Origin: Vibrio jasicida CAIM 1864 = LMG 25398
GTDB lineage: Bacteria; Pseudomonadota; Gammaproteobacteria; Enterobacterales; Vibrionaceae
DNA length: 64,000 nucleotides
Reading direction: 5' to 3'
Assembly (NCBI RefSeq): GCF_000400365.1
Contig: NZ_BAOG01000044.1
Location: 62,001 to 126,000 of the forward strand
Shown: positions 1-9,778 of the stretch, in pieces
How positions within the stretch are numbered: the stretch's first letter is position 1
Layout: each line of letters opens with the position of its first letter
The notes under the pieces: generated by a model
The model's database searches: none
Seen by the model: only the letters and a program-made list of their open reading frames with translations
Told to the model about the DNA's origin: nothing
Made by a program: the position numbers and the translations under genes

Positions 1-616
1 TTGATGCTAGCTGACCAAAGCTCCACTGTTTAATAAATAAATACGTTAAGGCAAACGGTGTTAACACAATGGCTTCGACAAAAAGCGTTGTACTCCAATC
101 ATAATTGATCTTTTTCTTGAATAAGCCATAGAGTGAAAAGAACAACCCCATCGTCAACGCAACTAAAGGTAACTGACCATATTGAATCACCTGGTAGATA
201 ACACCAATTGATGCCAGTAATATCGCAATAAACTGCCCTTTTGAAAGCTTATCTCCTAAGACAAACACCCCAAGGGCCACTGAGACAAGCGGACCTATAA
301 AAAAGCCTAAGCTAGCATCAATAACACGGTTATTCGTTAACGCCCACGTAAACGCCACCCAGGATATACACATCAAACTACTGGCAACAAACGTATACCA
401 TAGTGATTTTTTATCTTGCCAAATTGCCGTCCATTTAGGCCAATGGCGGGTGATCGCCAAAACCATAATAAAACCAACCGGAACTGAACCAATAATGCGC
501 AGTGCCAATAGTTCATCCATTGAAGCATTAGGTAAAAAACGATAGTAAATAGGCAGTAATCCCCAGATTACAAAGGACAACGCTGCCATGAAATTGCCGT
601 AACGACTGTTGTTCAT
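1..616 (-). CDS. rarD: RarD-like EamA/DMT family permease (3' end cut by window edge)
   Basis: Reading the minus strand from an ATG at 616 gives an open frame to base 1 (about 205 residues) with no stop, so the C-terminal part lies outside the window. The protein is very hydrophobic. It carries features typical of RarD, the inner-membrane drug/metabolite transporter-superfamily protein: an N-terminal segment ending in IWGLLPIYYRF, then a DELLALRI stretch, an ASLGFFIGPLVSVALG helix and the FFSLYGLFKKK loop. About six membrane segments fit in the visible part. Substrate is unknown for most RarD homologues. It may share a minus-strand transcript with the TauE/SafE gene upstream (80-base gap). 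Confidence 0.8.
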   Translation of the reverse strand, partial: MNNSRYGNFMAALSFVIWGLLPIYYRFLPNASMDELLALRIIGSVPVGFIMVLAITRHWPKWTAIWQDKKSLWYTFVASSLMCISWVAFTWALTNNRVIDASLGFFIGPLVSVALGVFVLGDKLSKGQFIAILLASIGVIYQVIQYGQLPLVALTMGLFFSLYGLFKKKINYDWSTTLFVEAIVLTPFALTYLFIKQWSFGQLAS

Positions 617-695
617 AACTAACTCGACAAAGAAAAGTGACACGATTCTATAGTGAGAACGCGTTTTGTAAAGCGAATTTGACCTTCTAGGATAA

Positions 696-1427
696 CTACA
701 AAGAGAGACCTTGGATCACCGCAGTAATACCACTAACAAAGCACAGTGTGAGAGCGCCAAAACGAATCTTTTCTTTTGGTAAAGACTGCGTTGTTTTTAC
801 CGCTAACCAGTAACCAAGTGCTGCCGCTGGTAGCAAGGGCAAAGTAATCACCAGATGATGTAAGTTAAAGAAACCCACAGGGATCTGAACAATCAAAGAG
901 ATAATAGAACTGAACACAAAAAACGCTGACAGGTTACCACGTAACTGATTTGCTTCTTGATGTTGCAATAAAAGCGCCATTGGTGGTCCACCAATAGCAG
1001 AACTCGTACCAAATAAACCAGAAAAGAATCCAGCAAAAGTCATACGACCTGGCGTAGGTTCAATACGAAATGGCAACACGCTGACGGAAACGGCAAACAG
1101 AACCAAAAAGCCAATCCATAAAGTTAATGCTTCTGTCGAAACGAAAAACAGTAAGACGCCACCAGCAATTGATCCGGGAACACGTCCAATCAGTGCCATC
1201 TTTAAACCGCCAATTTCGACGCTGCTTCTGTGCTTCATCGCATTCATTAACGAGATAAACAATGCGACCAAACAGATAGGCGCAGGCACATACTCTGGAG
1301 CCCAGAGAATGAGTAGTGGCGCGGCGACAATAGCAAGGCCAAATCCAATCGCGGTTTGAACGTAAGAGCCTAAGAAGATCAGCCCCATAGCAAGCAAGTT
1401 TGTAGAATCGAATTCCATCGATGTCAT
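696..1427 (-). CDS. TauE/SafE family sulfite/organosulfonate exporter-like permease
   Basis: A 243-residue integral membrane protein with about eight hydrophobic segments. The N-terminal pattern (GLIFLGSYVQTAIGFGLAIV) and a second half-repeat around residue 135 (FFSGLFGTSSAIGGPP) are the two pseudo-repeats typical of the TauE/SafE family, whose members export sulfite, sulfoacetate or related anions. Length is normal for the family. The ATG at 1427 is the first in frame. No sulfur-metabolism gene is adjacent, so the substrate cannot be inferred. Confidence 0.85.
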   Translation of the reverse strand: MTSMEFDSTNLLAMGLIFLGSYVQTAIGFGLAIVAAPLLILWAPEYVPAPICLVALFISLMNAMKHRSSVEIGGLKMALIGRVPGSIAGGVLLFFVSTEALTLWIGFLVLFAVSVSVLPFRIEPTPGRMTFAGFFSGLFGTSSAIGGPPMALLLQHQEANQLRGNLSAFFVFSSIISLIVQIPVGFFNLHHLVITLPLLPAAALGYWLAVKTTQSLPKEKIRFGALTLCFVSGITAVIQGLSL

Positions 1428-1774
1428 TCTTATATTTGATTTTATGATTAGAAAGCAGAATGAATATCAGATAGTAATAATTCCCCCACTCTCGCCCTGC
1501 GTAGGATTCATCAAAGCGCACTAAAACACAATCAAAATGTGTCAACATTTGAACTTCTTAGTCTCAGTTTCTACGACTTTACAATTCATACAGATTTGCA
1601 ACGCTAGATTTACGATTTCCACACTATCCAGCACAAATAAACGGAACTATAATCACACTCCATTTTAGAGTGGATGTACCATATAAATTCACCATTTATG
1701 GAAATTAATAGTCTATAGCACCATATAAATTAAAAACATTAGACTATCGTATCAACCTAATTAAAAGATGATTT
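1428..1774. other. Intergenic region between divergent permease and pilin genes
   Basis: 347 bases with no convincing gene. It must hold the promoters for the minus-strand permease and the plus-strand pilin. The pilin-proximal half is AT-rich and contains an exact 12-base direct repeat (listed separately) and a short hairpin around 1657-1673. No clear -35/-10 pair could be chosen by eye. Confidence 0.6.
1678..1731 (+). repeat. Two exact 12-base direct repeats upstream of pilin gene
   Basis: ACCATATAAATT occurs at 1678-1689 and again at 1720-1731. The starts are 42 bases apart, about four helical turns, and the second ends 43 bases before the pilin ATG. Same-face spacing in a promoter region suggests a regulator site, but AT-rich chance repetition is possible. 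Confidence 0.45.
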
Positions 1775-2308
1775 ATGAAAAGAAAATCAGGTTTTACTTT
1801 AATTGAGCTTGTTGTTGTTATCGTTATCCTTGGTATTTTGGCTGTCACCGCTGCTCCGCGCTTTTTAAACATTCAAGACGATGCTCGTGAAGCTCGCTTG
1901 GAAGGGATGAAAGGTGCGATAGCTTCTGGCCTAGGCGTCGGGTATGCAAAACTAGCAACTACAGGGCAAGAGCACCTTGCCTATGTTTCAAACAAAAACA
2001 CACACGGCAAAACACCAATGCAAGCACTGCCTTTCGATGGTTGTGAGCTAAATGGCTCGAAGTACTGTGTATTTCTTTACGGCTACCCAGATGCGGACAA
2101 TGATAGCCTTCCATTATTAGTTCAGGGAATTGATGGTTCGGACTCAGATTGGAAGATTATCCGACATCCATCGGGTTCAAGTACACGTGAAATGGTTATT
2201 GCTGCAGCAGATGAACCCCGCGCTAGCCTTACTCAATGTGGCATTTTATATGGACCGCCAGAATCAGAGAATGAGAGCTACACGCTAGAGATTCTTCCTT
2301 GTCCTTAA
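1775..2308 (+). CDS. Type IV prepilin (MSHA-like pseudopilin)
   Basis: 177 residues with a short positively charged leader, the prepilin-peptidase site [17 protein letters not shown] (cleavage after Gly, then N-methyl-Phe with Glu+5), and the N-terminal hydrophobic helix of type IV pilins. The stretch following the helix ([12 protein letters not shown]) is like MshA/MshA-family subunits. The C-terminal half has two Cys pairs (C-x6-C near residue 90 and C-x20-C at the end), consistent with disulfides in the globular head. No assembly ATPase, platform protein or peptidase lies nearby, so it is an orphan that would need machinery from another locus. It is followed at once by a strong terminator. 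Confidence 0.88.
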   Translation: MKRKSGFTLIELVVVIVILGILAVTAAPRFLNIQDDAREARLEGMKGAIASGLGVGYAKLATTGQEHLAYVSNKNTHGKTPMQALPFDGCELNGSKYCVFLYGYPDADNDSLPLLVQGIDGSDSDWKIIRHPSGSSTREMVIAAADEPRASLTQCGILYGPPESENESYTLEILPCP

Positions 2309-2314
2309 TAAAAC

Positions 2315-2342
2315 AAAAGGCTGCCAAATTGGCAGCCTTTTT
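2315..2342. terminator. Bidirectional intrinsic terminator between pilin and cheV
   Basis: Stem AAAGGCTGCC / GGCAGCCTTT with a 5-base AAATT loop, a T run on the plus side and an A run (T run on the minus strand) on the other. It lies between the convergent pilin and CheV genes and can serve both. Confidence 0.9.
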
Positions 2343-2359
2343 GTTCACTGTCGGATAGA

Positions 2360-3340
2360 CTACGCAAAATTAAACACGTGTTTATCCATCATATTCACCA
2401 TACGGCCTATCTCAGGCTTGGTGATGGTGTCATTCGCACCAAGAGATAATGCCTTCGCGCGGTTGTCTTCACTCATCAAAGAAGAGAACATCACAATTGG
2501 AGTTTGGTTGTACGCTTCTGTATCACGCAGTCGTTTCACTAAGTGCATGCCGTCCATACGAGGCATCTCAACGTCAGTGACGACAGCATCAAGCAACTCA
2601 CGCACTGGTAAGTTTTCTTCTTTCGCCACTTCAATCAAGCTCATTAGCTTTTCATACGCTTCACCACCATCTTTACAAGTGATCACGTTATAACCCGCAG
2701 AAGCCAAGGTATCTTGAATCAAAGAACGAATAAATGCAGAGTCATCCACAACCATAATAGTTTTAGCATTACGTTTGCCAACCATTCGCTGGTTCAAATC
2801 AACCGATTTATCGCCCGTCACATCGTATTTTTCCATGCTCAGTTCTGGGTTGATGTCAGCAATGATTTTTTCGAAATCGAGAATCATGATTAAGTTGCCA
2901 TCTTTACGCACAACGGCAACGACACAATCTTGCTCCCCAGCTTCTAGAAACTGGCTTGGAGATTCAACATCATTCCAAGAAATACGATGAATACGAGAAA
3001 TACTGTCGATCAAGAAGCCATTAGTCATCTTGTTAAAGTCAGTAACGATAACAAACTTACGTTCTAAATCACGGCGTGTCGGGACACCTAACCAACCAGC
3101 AAGATCAACAAGAGGCGTAAGCACTTCACGAGAAGAAAAGACACCAATCATGTGCGGTTGGGCGTTCGGATAATCAGTCGTCTCTGGGACGCGAATCACT
3201 TCGCGAACCTTAGCGACGTTAATGCCGTAAAAACATGTTTTTGTGCTGCCATCTGGCATTTGTTTTTCTAGATGGAACTCAATGATTTCAAGTTCATTGG
3301 TGCCACTTTCAGTCAAAATGGTGCTGGTTACGTTACTCAT
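2360..3340 (-). CDS. cheV: Chemotaxis protein CheV (CheW-REC fusion)
   Basis: 326 residues: an N-terminal CheW-like coupling domain (about 15-165, with the characteristic VREVIRVPETTDYPNAQPHM and IIADINPE regions) fused to a response-regulator receiver domain (about 190-320). The receiver has the DD pair (VVDDSAF), the phosphoacceptor Asp in VTDVEMPRMDG and the Lys in ITKPE. CheV couples chemoreceptors to CheA and acts as a phosphate sink in adaptation. No other che gene is adjacent; vibrios commonly carry several scattered cheV paralogues. Convergent with the pilin gene across a shared terminator. Confidence 0.95.
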   Translation of the reverse strand: MSNVTSTILTESGTNELEIIEFHLEKQMPDGSTKTCFYGINVAKVREVIRVPETTDYPNAQPHMIGVFSSREVLTPLVDLAGWLGVPTRRDLERKFVIVTDFNKMTNGFLIDSISRIHRISWNDVESPSQFLEAGEQDCVVAVVRKDGNLIMILDFEKIIADINPELSMEKYDVTGDKSVDLNQRMVGKRNAKTIMVVDDSAFIRSLIQDTLASAGYNVITCKDGGEAYEKLMSLIEVAKEENLPVRELLDAVVTDVEMPRMDGMHLVKRLRDTEAYNQTPIVMFSSLMSEDNRAKALSLGANDTITKPEIGRMVNMMDKHVFNFA

Positions 3341-3602
3341 AAACCCAATTATCCAAAATACGCATCAAGAAAAAGAGGCTTGATGCAATGCCACAGAGAA
3401 TCACTTCACAGGCGAAAAATCCAAGAGTCCTTTTGTAGTCGTTGAGACAGAATTTGTAAATAATCAAAAGGATGCGAACTGCACACTTCTCTATCAAATG
3501 CTGAAATTTTGTCTCATTTTCGAACAAAACACATTCAACGACTCAATATCGCAGTTTACTCACTACTGTTAACGGCGTAGCGGCAGAAAAGTTTAGTGTT
3601 AA

Positions 3603-4325
3603 TTAATGTGATTTAATCACGCTGTCGTTAGCAACGCGATGACGCTCTCCATACACGCCTTCTTCACTTCTTACACCGCAGCTGATGATCATGGTGATCT
3701 GGTCACTACCGCGTAATCCAAGAAGCTGCTTTACTCTTTTTGAATCAAAGCCTTCCATTGGGCACGTGTCGTACCCCTTTTCACGCATCGCATACATAAA
3801 CGTCATCGCGGCTAAAGAAACACTCTTGTGCAAACAAACACGAATATCCGACTTACTGACTTCGCGAACCATTGGCTTATTGCGCCCCAACCACCAACTG
3901 TATAAGTTGCGCACAACGCCACGAAGGCCAAATGCATCATTGTTGTAAACCATTGGAATCAGTTTTTCGTAATACTTAAGAGCGCGCTTAGCCGCAGCGT
4001 CGTCACGGTTTTCAAAAGCTTGACGCACAGTCTCTGCGTTGCGCTTGGCGCGCTCTTGCCAGTTATGAGTCGTAGCAACAAACACAACCAGTTCATTTGC
4101 TGTTTTCGCTGCATTTTGCCCCATACAAAATTCTGCAAGTTGTTCGCGTTTTTCAGATGAAATAACACGATGAAATTCCCACATCTGCATGTTGCTGCTG
4201 TTTGGGCTCAATGTTGTCAGCTCAAGGGCATCCGCAACATCACTGTGGTTAAATTCAGCACTGCCATCGTACTTACGTACAGAACGACGGGAGTGAACAA
4301 TGGATTCAAAAGAAGGTTGGCTCAT
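3603..4325 (-). CDS. Nitroreductase family protein (FMN-dependent oxidoreductase)
   Basis: About 240 residues. N-terminal SRRSVRKYDG and the TLSPNSSNMQMWEF segment form the FMN-binding entrance of nitroreductases; the C-terminal DTCPMEGFDSKRVKQLLGL and final Arg-rich tail are also typical. It probably reduces nitro- or quinone-type substrates with NAD(P)H in the cytoplasm; physiological substrate unknown. I place the start at the ATG at 4325 (MSQPSF) because the only earlier in-frame start is a TTG at 4346 that adds seven atypical residues; neither has a strong ribosome-binding site. It lies 70 bases downstream of a hairpin that follows the chemoreceptor gene. Confidence 0.85.
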   Translation of the reverse strand: MSQPSFESIVHSRRSVRKYDGSAEFNHSDVADALELTTLSPNSSNMQMWEFHRVISSEKREQLAEFCMGQNAAKTANELVVFVATTHNWQERAKRNAETVRQAFENRDDAAAKRALKYYEKLIPMVYNNDAFGLRGVVRNLYSWWLGRNKPMVREVSKSDIRVCLHKSVSLAAMTFMYAMREKGYDTCPMEGFDSKRVKQLLGLRGSDQITMIISCGVRSEEGVYGERHRVANDSVIKSH

Positions 4326-4396
4326 AACAGACTCAAAATAGAACAAAAAAAGGGATCTTTACGTAATCGTCTTCCTCCTGCAAGCGCAAATACAAA

Positions 4397-4420
4397 GGCA
4401 GACACAAAATAGCGTCTGCC
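4397..4420 (-). terminator. Hairpin downstream of chemoreceptor gene, possible weak terminator
   Basis: Stem GGCAGAC / GTCTGCC with a 10-base loop, directly after the minus-strand chemoreceptor stop. The following T run on the minus strand is short (TTTG), so termination may be partial. Confidence 0.5.
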
Positions 4421-4429
4421 CTTCTTATT

Positions 4430-6340
4430 TTATTGCAGTTTAAAAAAGCGAATCTGATCAGAGAGGTTTATCGACATCTTCGCCAACTCATCGGCGGCTT
4501 GGTTGCTGTCTTGAATCATATTTACCGTCTGGTCAACTTGATCGCGAACAGAGACAACACTTTGGTTGATCATTTCTGCGGTCGCAGATTGCTCTTCTGT
4601 CGCGGCTGCAATCTGTGTGTTCAATGCATTCGTTTGATCAATATTTGATGAAATACTTAAAAACGCATCATTGGCAGAAGCCGATTGCTGCACAGTTTGT
4701 TCCAACATGTGCTGGCCTGCATCGATAGATTCAACCACTTGCGAGGTATTTTGTTGCAGCGTAGTAATACGATTCCCAATCTTTTCGACCGCTTTTTGTG
4801 TTTCCTGCGCTAATTGACGAACCTCATCAGCAACAACGGCAAAGCCCCGACCTTGATCGCCCGCTCGTGCAGCTTCAATCGCAGCGTTTAACGCCAACAA
4901 GTTCGTTTGTTCAGCTATGGTTTGGATAACTTCGGTAATGTCTGCCACTTCCGCAGTACCATTAGAAAGCGTCCCAACTTCTTGACTCATGCTTCCCATC
5001 TGTTCAGCAAGTCCACCAACTTGTTGCATCGCACTGTTCATAACACTCTGCCCTCTGTCGGAGACCTCCGATGCAATTTCTGCTTCCCGTGACGCTCCGT
5101 TTGCGCTTTGTGCTACCTCTGCAATCGCCACCGTCATTTCATTCACCGCTGTCGCTACTTGGTCAGTTTCCAATTGCTGGGACTGCGCATTGCTCAAGAT
5201 TTCGGAATTTACTGCAGAAAGTTGCTCTGATGCCGAAGCAAGAAGGTCGCTACAAGAGATAACTTCAGAAACGGTTTTATACAGCTGCTCTTCCATGTTG
5301 TGTAACGCAACAAGCATTTCAGAAACCTCATCACTGCCTTTTGCATGCTGCTGCTCTACACTAATTTCACCTCGGCTCAATTTCTCCGCTACTTGCTTTG
5401 CAAAGATGACATTGTTCGTGATGTCTTTAGAGATAAATAGACACAAAAACGTCACTGCAGGTAAACCAATCAACAATGCCAAGGCTACATTCATCGTCGC
5501 TTGTTCTGTCGTTTGTTGAATTTCTTCCTTCAAAACATTCTGGTCATTAACTGCATCCAATTTTATTGCGTTGATTTGGTCGGCAATTTCAAAACCAATA
5601 TCTTTAAGTGCATCCCAACGTTGATTCCTTGCTCGAATGGTTTCTGCAACACTGGATAACGCAGTTGAAAGGTGTCCAGTTAATTCGTTGAGTTTGTCTT
5701 GATCAAAAAAATGAAGCTGTATCATGAATCTCTTCCAGTGATCCAGCTTCGCTTCAAATTGCTCATAGTCTTGCTCGCTGTTGGTTAACAAGTATTCCGT
5801 TGCTTCTTGAGTAAGCGCCTTAAACACCAAAGTCGCATCTGCTATCACACCTCGCTCAGTTGTGTGTTTGTTCAAACGGCGCATGAGTTTGTTTTCTATC
5901 TCTTTTTGATAAGAAACTAAAGCATTCACATCGGTATTTCTTTTCGCCATTAATTGAGAAACTTCTCCCAAGTGCACCATATACTGTTCAAGCTGAGACG
6001 AAACCTTTTCAAAGCGCAACTTACGCTCATCATCCTCCGAACTTAATGCTTGCTTTTGCGCCTCGTCTTTAGCCAGATTTAACGCCTCCATTGCTTGATT
6101 GAAAAATAGGCGATCTCGGTTTGTTCGATAGGTTAATGCATTAATTCTTGCAGTTAGAAGATTCGCTTCGATTTCAGTTGCTTCAAATGCACTGCTATTA
6201 ATCGATTGAAAGTGAATAAAGTTTGTATTGATTTGGTTGGTAGTAAGTACACCGACTGCGGTTATCGCAAAAAGCACCAAAATAACGGTACTTAAAATCA
6301 GGTAAAATTTGTGTTTTATTTTTTTAATCCTATTTAGCAT
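4430..6340 (-). CDS. Methyl-accepting chemotaxis protein
   Basis: About 636 residues. An N-terminal membrane segment (around 10-30) is followed by a long helical periplasmic sensor region of about 260 residues, a second membrane segment ([20 protein letters not shown]), a HAMP-like linker and a long signalling helix pair. The hairpin tip is diagnostic: [34 protein letters not shown] in two halves. The sensor region looks like a helical-bundle type; ligand unknown. I chose the ATG at 6340 because GGAGTAGGCGGA lies just upstream; an upstream in-frame start at 6409 would add 23 residues unlike a receptor N terminus. It is an orphan receptor that presumably feeds the main CheA pathway; cheV is two genes downstream. 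Confidence 0.95.
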   Translation of the reverse strand: MLNRIKKIKHKFYLILSTVILVLFAITAVGVLTTNQINTNFIHFQSINSSAFEATEIEANLLTARINALTYRTNRDRLFFNQAMEALNLAKDEAQKQALSSEDDERKLRFEKVSSQLEQYMVHLGEVSQLMAKRNTDVNALVSYQKEIENKLMRRLNKHTTERGVIADATLVFKALTQEATEYLLTNSEQDYEQFEAKLDHWKRFMIQLHFFDQDKLNELTGHLSTALSSVAETIRARNQRWDALKDIGFEIADQINAIKLDAVNDQNVLKEEIQQTTEQATMNVALALLIGLPAVTFLCLFISKDITNNVIFAKQVAEKLSRGEISVEQQHAKGSDEVSEMLVALHNMEEQLYKTVSEVISCSDLLASASEQLSAVNSEILSNAQSQQLETDQVATAVNEMTVAIAEVAQSANGASREAEIASEVSDRGQSVMNSAMQQVGGLAEQMGSMSQEVGTLSNGTAEVADITEVIQTIAEQTNLLALNAAIEAARAGDQGRGFAVVADEVRQLAQETQKAVEKIGNRITTLQQNTSQVVESIDAGQHMLEQTVQQSASANDAFLSISSNIDQTNALNTQIAAATEEQSATAEMINQSVVSVRDQVDQTVNMIQDSNQAADELAKMSINLSDQIRFFKLQ

Positions 6341-6705
6341 TCCGCCTACTCCATAAGAACAGCAAGGAAGAAATAGTAAAAAACACGTTCCTTTACCGCA
6401 AATTAACACCTTTCATGAAGAAGCGGCATGTCATTGTATTTTATAGGGTTTTAAGTTTTTGTAAGCTTTTTCCGACCCCAAAGAAAGAGACGGACGTCAA
6501 TGCAACACTGCGAATCTTTCATCCTGCATCTAATTGATTTCATTATTTTTACTGCGACATCATCTCACAATTGAGACAGCAAGTTTCAAATAGTGAAATT
6601 GTCATTTTCACCCGCTCGCCACGGATTTTTCCTACAATCCTTCCACATTAAATGACTGCTGAAGGGATGCGGCCAGTAAATTGAAATATAAGGTGAGGCA
6701 TAAAT
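6341..6705. other. Divergent promoter region, chemoreceptor / response regulator
   Basis: 365 bases without a gene between divergently transcribed genes. It contains two adjacent short inverted repeats (listed separately). A GGTGAGG ribosome-binding stretch lies just upstream of the ATG at 6706. I see no clear sigma-70 -35/-10 pair. Confidence 0.6.
6563..6598. promoter_or_regulatory. Two adjacent short inverted repeats upstream of response regulator
   Basis: TCTCA-CAAT-TGAGA at 6563-6576 and TTTCA-AATAG-TGAAA at 6584-6598, both with 5-base arms, centred about 21 bases apart (two helical turns). This arrangement is compatible with a pair of dimer-binding sites, for example for the NarL-type regulator downstream, but that is inference. 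Confidence 0.4.
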
Positions 6706-7314
6706 ATGAATAGCGTTCTTATTATCGACGACCAACCGTTATATAGTGAGGCTCTGGCTTCTCTCGTTCAAAGCGCATTTAAATCCGTGAATGTCGTTGA
6801 ATCAACAGACAGCGCAGAGGTAATGGAGTTGATTCGTAACCAACCAATTGACTTGGTTATTCTGGATGTTGTGCTAGGTGATAGAGATGGTATGCGTTTA
6901 GCTAAGAATATTCTTGCAACTGGCTATCAAGGAAAGATCCTGTTTATTTCATCCCGTGATTATTCAAGTTTATCTAAAGCGGCCTTTGAGATGGGTGCAC
7001 ACGGTTTTTTGAATAAGAATGAGGCGAAAGCAACCATCATGGATGCGGTTCTCAGCGTAACACGCGGATATTCGATGTTTAAAGCGACGCACAACCAGTC
7101 CTCAGGTAACGTCACTTTATCGAATCGAGAAGCGATGGTTTTCCATTATTTAGCGCAAGGTTACTCAAATAAAAAGATTTCTGAGCAACTGTCATTAAGT
7201 GCGAAAACCATCAGTACTTACAAAACACGCATTCTGAAAAAGTACCACGCAGAATCCGTTGTTGAACTGCTCAACACCCTTCCTCAAGAAGAGTGCGGCA
7301 GCTTATGCTGTTAG
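6706..7314 (+). CDS. NarL/LuxR-type response regulator
   Basis: 202 residues. Receiver domain (1-120) with acidic pair DDQP, phosphoacceptor Asp in LVILDVVLGDRDG, conserved Ser in FISSRD and Lys in FLNKNE; C-terminal LuxR-type helix-turn-helix (about 138-195) with NKKISEQLSLSAKTISTYKTRI. Similar in plan and detail to the regulator at 9779-10378, so the two are likely paralogues of the BvgA/EvgA group. No kinase gene is directly attached; the hybrid kinase at 11.5-15.2 kb is the nearest candidate partner. The end overlaps the end of the LysR gene by four bases. Confidence 0.92.
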   Translation: MNSVLIIDDQPLYSEALASLVQSAFKSVNVVESTDSAEVMELIRNQPIDLVILDVVLGDRDGMRLAKNILATGYQGKILFISSRDYSSLSKAAFEMGAHGFLNKNEAKATIMDAVLSVTRGYSMFKATHNQSSGNVTLSNREAMVFHYLAQGYSNKKISEQLSLSAKTISTYKTRILKKYHAESVVELLNTLPQEECGSLCC

Positions 7315-8222
7315 ACATTGACATACTTCGAGATGGCATCCGTCAGTAGCTGATGCATTGAATTGTAGCGATGAGTTTGTTTCATCTGTACCACCACTTT
7401 AGGGCGACCATCTGGGTAAAAGCTCTCTGGTACAGAGATAAAATTGAAACCGTTAATGGGTCTTTGGTATTCAAGCAAAATTGTCGCTGCACCTTGGTGT
7501 TTAATCGCCTGCAATAAGCTTGTGATATTTCCCATCGTTGCCACACGGTTAATGTTTATTCCGCTTTTCTCCAACGCGCGCTTCGTCACTTGTTCTCGAT
7601 CCTTCCAACCATTCATTTCTAATAAAATGAAAGGAAGATCACACGCTTTCTCTAAATCGCTAATACCGAGCTCTTCCGGAACAACAACAACAGCTGGCGC
7701 ATAACCAATAAATTGCTGATGGATGGACTTAGGATACTCTTCGTTGAAGTAGTGCAATTGCATGTCTACTTTATCTTCCAAGATATCTTCAATCGTGTGG
7801 TCGGTACTGCTTGATACAGTGATGTAAGCATTAGGGAACAAAGACATCAAATCCCCAAGCAAAAGGTGTCCAAATGAGTACTGAGCGGATTGAGGCAAAC
7901 AAATCGTAATGCTCTTTTCGTATGAAAGCGGGTCAAACTCACGTCGAACTAAGCACGATTCAAGTTGATCAAGCGCCCCTGTAATTTCAGGAAGTTTACG
8001 CTTTAAATAATCCGTCGGTTCAAAATGATGTGCATGACGGATAAACAACTCATCCTCTAATTGTGTTCGCAAACGAGTGAGGTATTTACTGATCGAGGCT
8101 TCACTTTTACCCAATGCCTTAGCAACAGGTTTAAGTTGACGATGACGCTCTAACAGCACCAGTATTTTGAGGAGATTTAGGTCGAGATCTTTATTCACAG
8201 TGTGGTTACCAAGTAGAATCAA
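7311..8222 (-). CDS. LysR-family transcriptional regulator
   Basis: About 303 residues: N-terminal winged helix-turn-helix (about 12-70, with DLNLLKILVLLERHRQLKPV and ASISKYLTRLR) and a C-terminal effector-binding domain of the periplasmic-binding-protein fold (about 100-300). The helix-turn-helix and the 'DL-LL' start resemble the LeuO/NodD/ToxR-associated LysR subgroup. The furthest in-frame start is a TTG at 8222; a GTG at 8198 is an alternative, and neither has a strong ribosome-binding site. Targets and coinducer unknown. Convergent, with a four-base overlap, to the response regulator. Confidence 0.88.
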   Translation of the reverse strand: MILLGNHTVNKDLDLNLLKILVLLERHRQLKPVAKALGKSEASISKYLTRLRTQLEDELFIRHAHHFEPTDYLKRKLPEITGALDQLESCLVRREFDPLSYEKSITICLPQSAQYSFGHLLLGDLMSLFPNAYITVSSSTDHTIEDILEDKVDMQLHYFNEEYPKSIHQQFIGYAPAVVVVPEELGISDLEKACDLPFILLEMNGWKDREQVTKRALEKSGININRVATMGNITSLLQAIKHQGAATILLEYQRPINGFNFISVPESFYPDGRPKVVVQMKQTHRYNSMHQLLTDAISKYVNV

Positions 8223-8261
8223 AGATTAAAGTTGTGTTTTTTATAATTAGTTTCGGCCAAA

Positions 8262-8294
8262 TACAAAGAAAGCAGCCTTTGAATGAGCTGCTTT
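8262..8294 (-). terminator. Intrinsic terminator of the phosphorelay/c-di-GMP operon
   Basis: Stem AAAGCAGC / GCTGCTTT (8269-8276 and 8287-8294) with a 10-base loop. On the minus strand it is followed by TTTCTTTG. It lies downstream of the minus-strand GGDEF gene ending at 8389 and before the LysR start, so it closes the four-gene operon. Confidence 0.7.
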
Positions 8295-8388
8295 ACTATA
8301 GAAGACCAAAGTCACGTTTTGGTCAAGTTTATCAAACTCTTATCTTTTCAATTAATAACAATATAGTCATTTACACTGATTTTCCCGT

Positions 8389-9768
8389 TTAAGACACAGT
8401 TTCAGAGTAACTACGATGCCGTTTTGTTTCATAAAGGTCCTCATCCGCGCGCATGATCACATCATTTAACGTCTCGTGTTCGTTGCTCATGGCAAGTCCG
8501 GTACTGACACTTACATTAATATCCAAGCTTTTTAAACGGTTCTCTGTCACGGCATTTTGCAGCTTTTTGGCCAACATCAGAGATTTACTCTCGCTGCATC
8601 CTGGTAGAATCGCAATAAACTCATCCCCTCCCGTGCGAATCAAGTAGTCAGACACTCTAAACACTTTCTTCATCGCATCCGCAATAATCACGATCACCTC
8701 GTCACCAACATGATGACCATATTTATCATTGATGCGTTTCACTCTATCGCCATCAATAGCAACTACAGTAAACGGAGTCATTTTTATCTTATTCTTGAAC
8801 GCTTGTTCCTTGAACACCTTACGATTGAACAAACCAGTCAATTCATCTTTGGTTGCATCACTGATTGCATTGGCTAATTGAATTTTGCTTTCTTTGGACT
8901 CTTGCGCCTTTGAATAGTATCCATAAATAGATACAAACATGATTAGGAACAGGAATCCGAAATCAATCAGTATTTTACTGAATGGAAATTGATAAACGAT
9001 TAAGTTGTTGTTATCCGCAACGTAGCTTTGTGTATATGCGAAGTCTGACCACGGGTAATGTGGGTAGTAAACAACGATGTGTTTGTTGCCATTGTTGATA
9101 TCCACTTTTAGGGCTTTCCCTTCGACCTTGAGTGAATCGAGAAAAATTTGCTCTCCAAATTCACCAACAATCTCACCTTGGTAGTAAACAGGGCTAATCA
9201 CACTAAATGCCCTACTCTCCGAATACGTCGTTTTAAAAGGTTTAGAAATGAGAATGCGATCGGTTAGCTGATCCTTCCATGCCGCGAGTACGCAAGAGTA
9301 CGTTTGTTTACACCAATCAATATCAAAAGGTTCAGACAAGTTCTCAAGCTCTTTAATCGGATTCTCGAGAATCAATTTGCTCGCCGTATATGAACGAAAG
9401 TAAAGCACGACATCAATTCGTTCATAAACGTTTGCTAAATACCCTTCAGCCTCGTGCAGTACTTTCCGCGCAATCGTTTCGACATAGTCCAGTTCGCTGC
9501 CCGGCTCTAACGCGTAGATCGCATCTTGAAAACTGAATTCCGTCAGTTCATTAATCTCATGAGCTGTGGAACCTTCATAACGTGCCAATTCAGATTCCAT
9601 CAATAGACCAAGTAAGGTGACTTTTTGCTTGGTCTTGGATATCCCCTGAGTGTAAATCTTAAACTGCTTCACTTCATGGGAGATCAACATCGCACCGATC
9701 ATGGTCATTGAAGTGGTAAACAAAAGCGCACTAAAGAAAAAAGACAAATAAATATTTTTCAGGTTCAT
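8389..9768 (-). CDS. Membrane diguanylate cyclase (GGDEF)
   Basis: 459 residues. An N-terminal membrane anchor (about 8-30) and a second segment near residue 265 (ILIDFGFLFLIMFVSIYGYY) flank a periplasmic sensor of about 230 residues. The C-terminal GGDEF domain (about 295-450) has the intact active-site loop GGDEF. An RVSD motif five residues upstream of GGDEF matches an inhibitory RxxD product-binding site, so feedback inhibition by c-di-GMP is expected. It makes c-di-GMP from two GTP at the inner membrane. It is the last gene of the operon kinase / REC-EAL / NarL regulator / cyclase, starting 10 bases after the regulator stop. Confidence 0.93.
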   Translation of the reverse strand: MNLKNIYLSFFFSALLFTTSMTMIGAMLISHEVKQFKIYTQGISKTKQKVTLLGLLMESELARYEGSTAHEINELTEFSFQDAIYALEPGSELDYVETIARKVLHEAEGYLANVYERIDVVLYFRSYTASKLILENPIKELENLSEPFDIDWCKQTYSCVLAAWKDQLTDRILISKPFKTTYSESRAFSVISPVYYQGEIVGEFGEQIFLDSLKVEGKALKVDINNGNKHIVVYYPHYPWSDFAYTQSYVADNNNLIVYQFPFSKILIDFGFLFLIMFVSIYGYYSKAQESKESKIQLANAISDATKDELTGLFNRKVFKEQAFKNKIKMTPFTVVAIDGDRVKRINDKYGHHVGDEVIVIIADAMKKVFRVSDYLIRTGGDEFIAILPGCSESKSLMLAKKLQNAVTENRLKSLDINVSVSTGLAMSNEHETLNDVIMRADEDLYETKRHRSYSETVS

Positions 9769-9778
9769 CCCTTACCCT

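Noticed and set aside
3333..3527. 64-codon minus-strand frame upstream of cheV.
   Set aside because: It overlaps the cheV start, has no ribosome-binding site or family signal, and looks like a chance frame in the leader.
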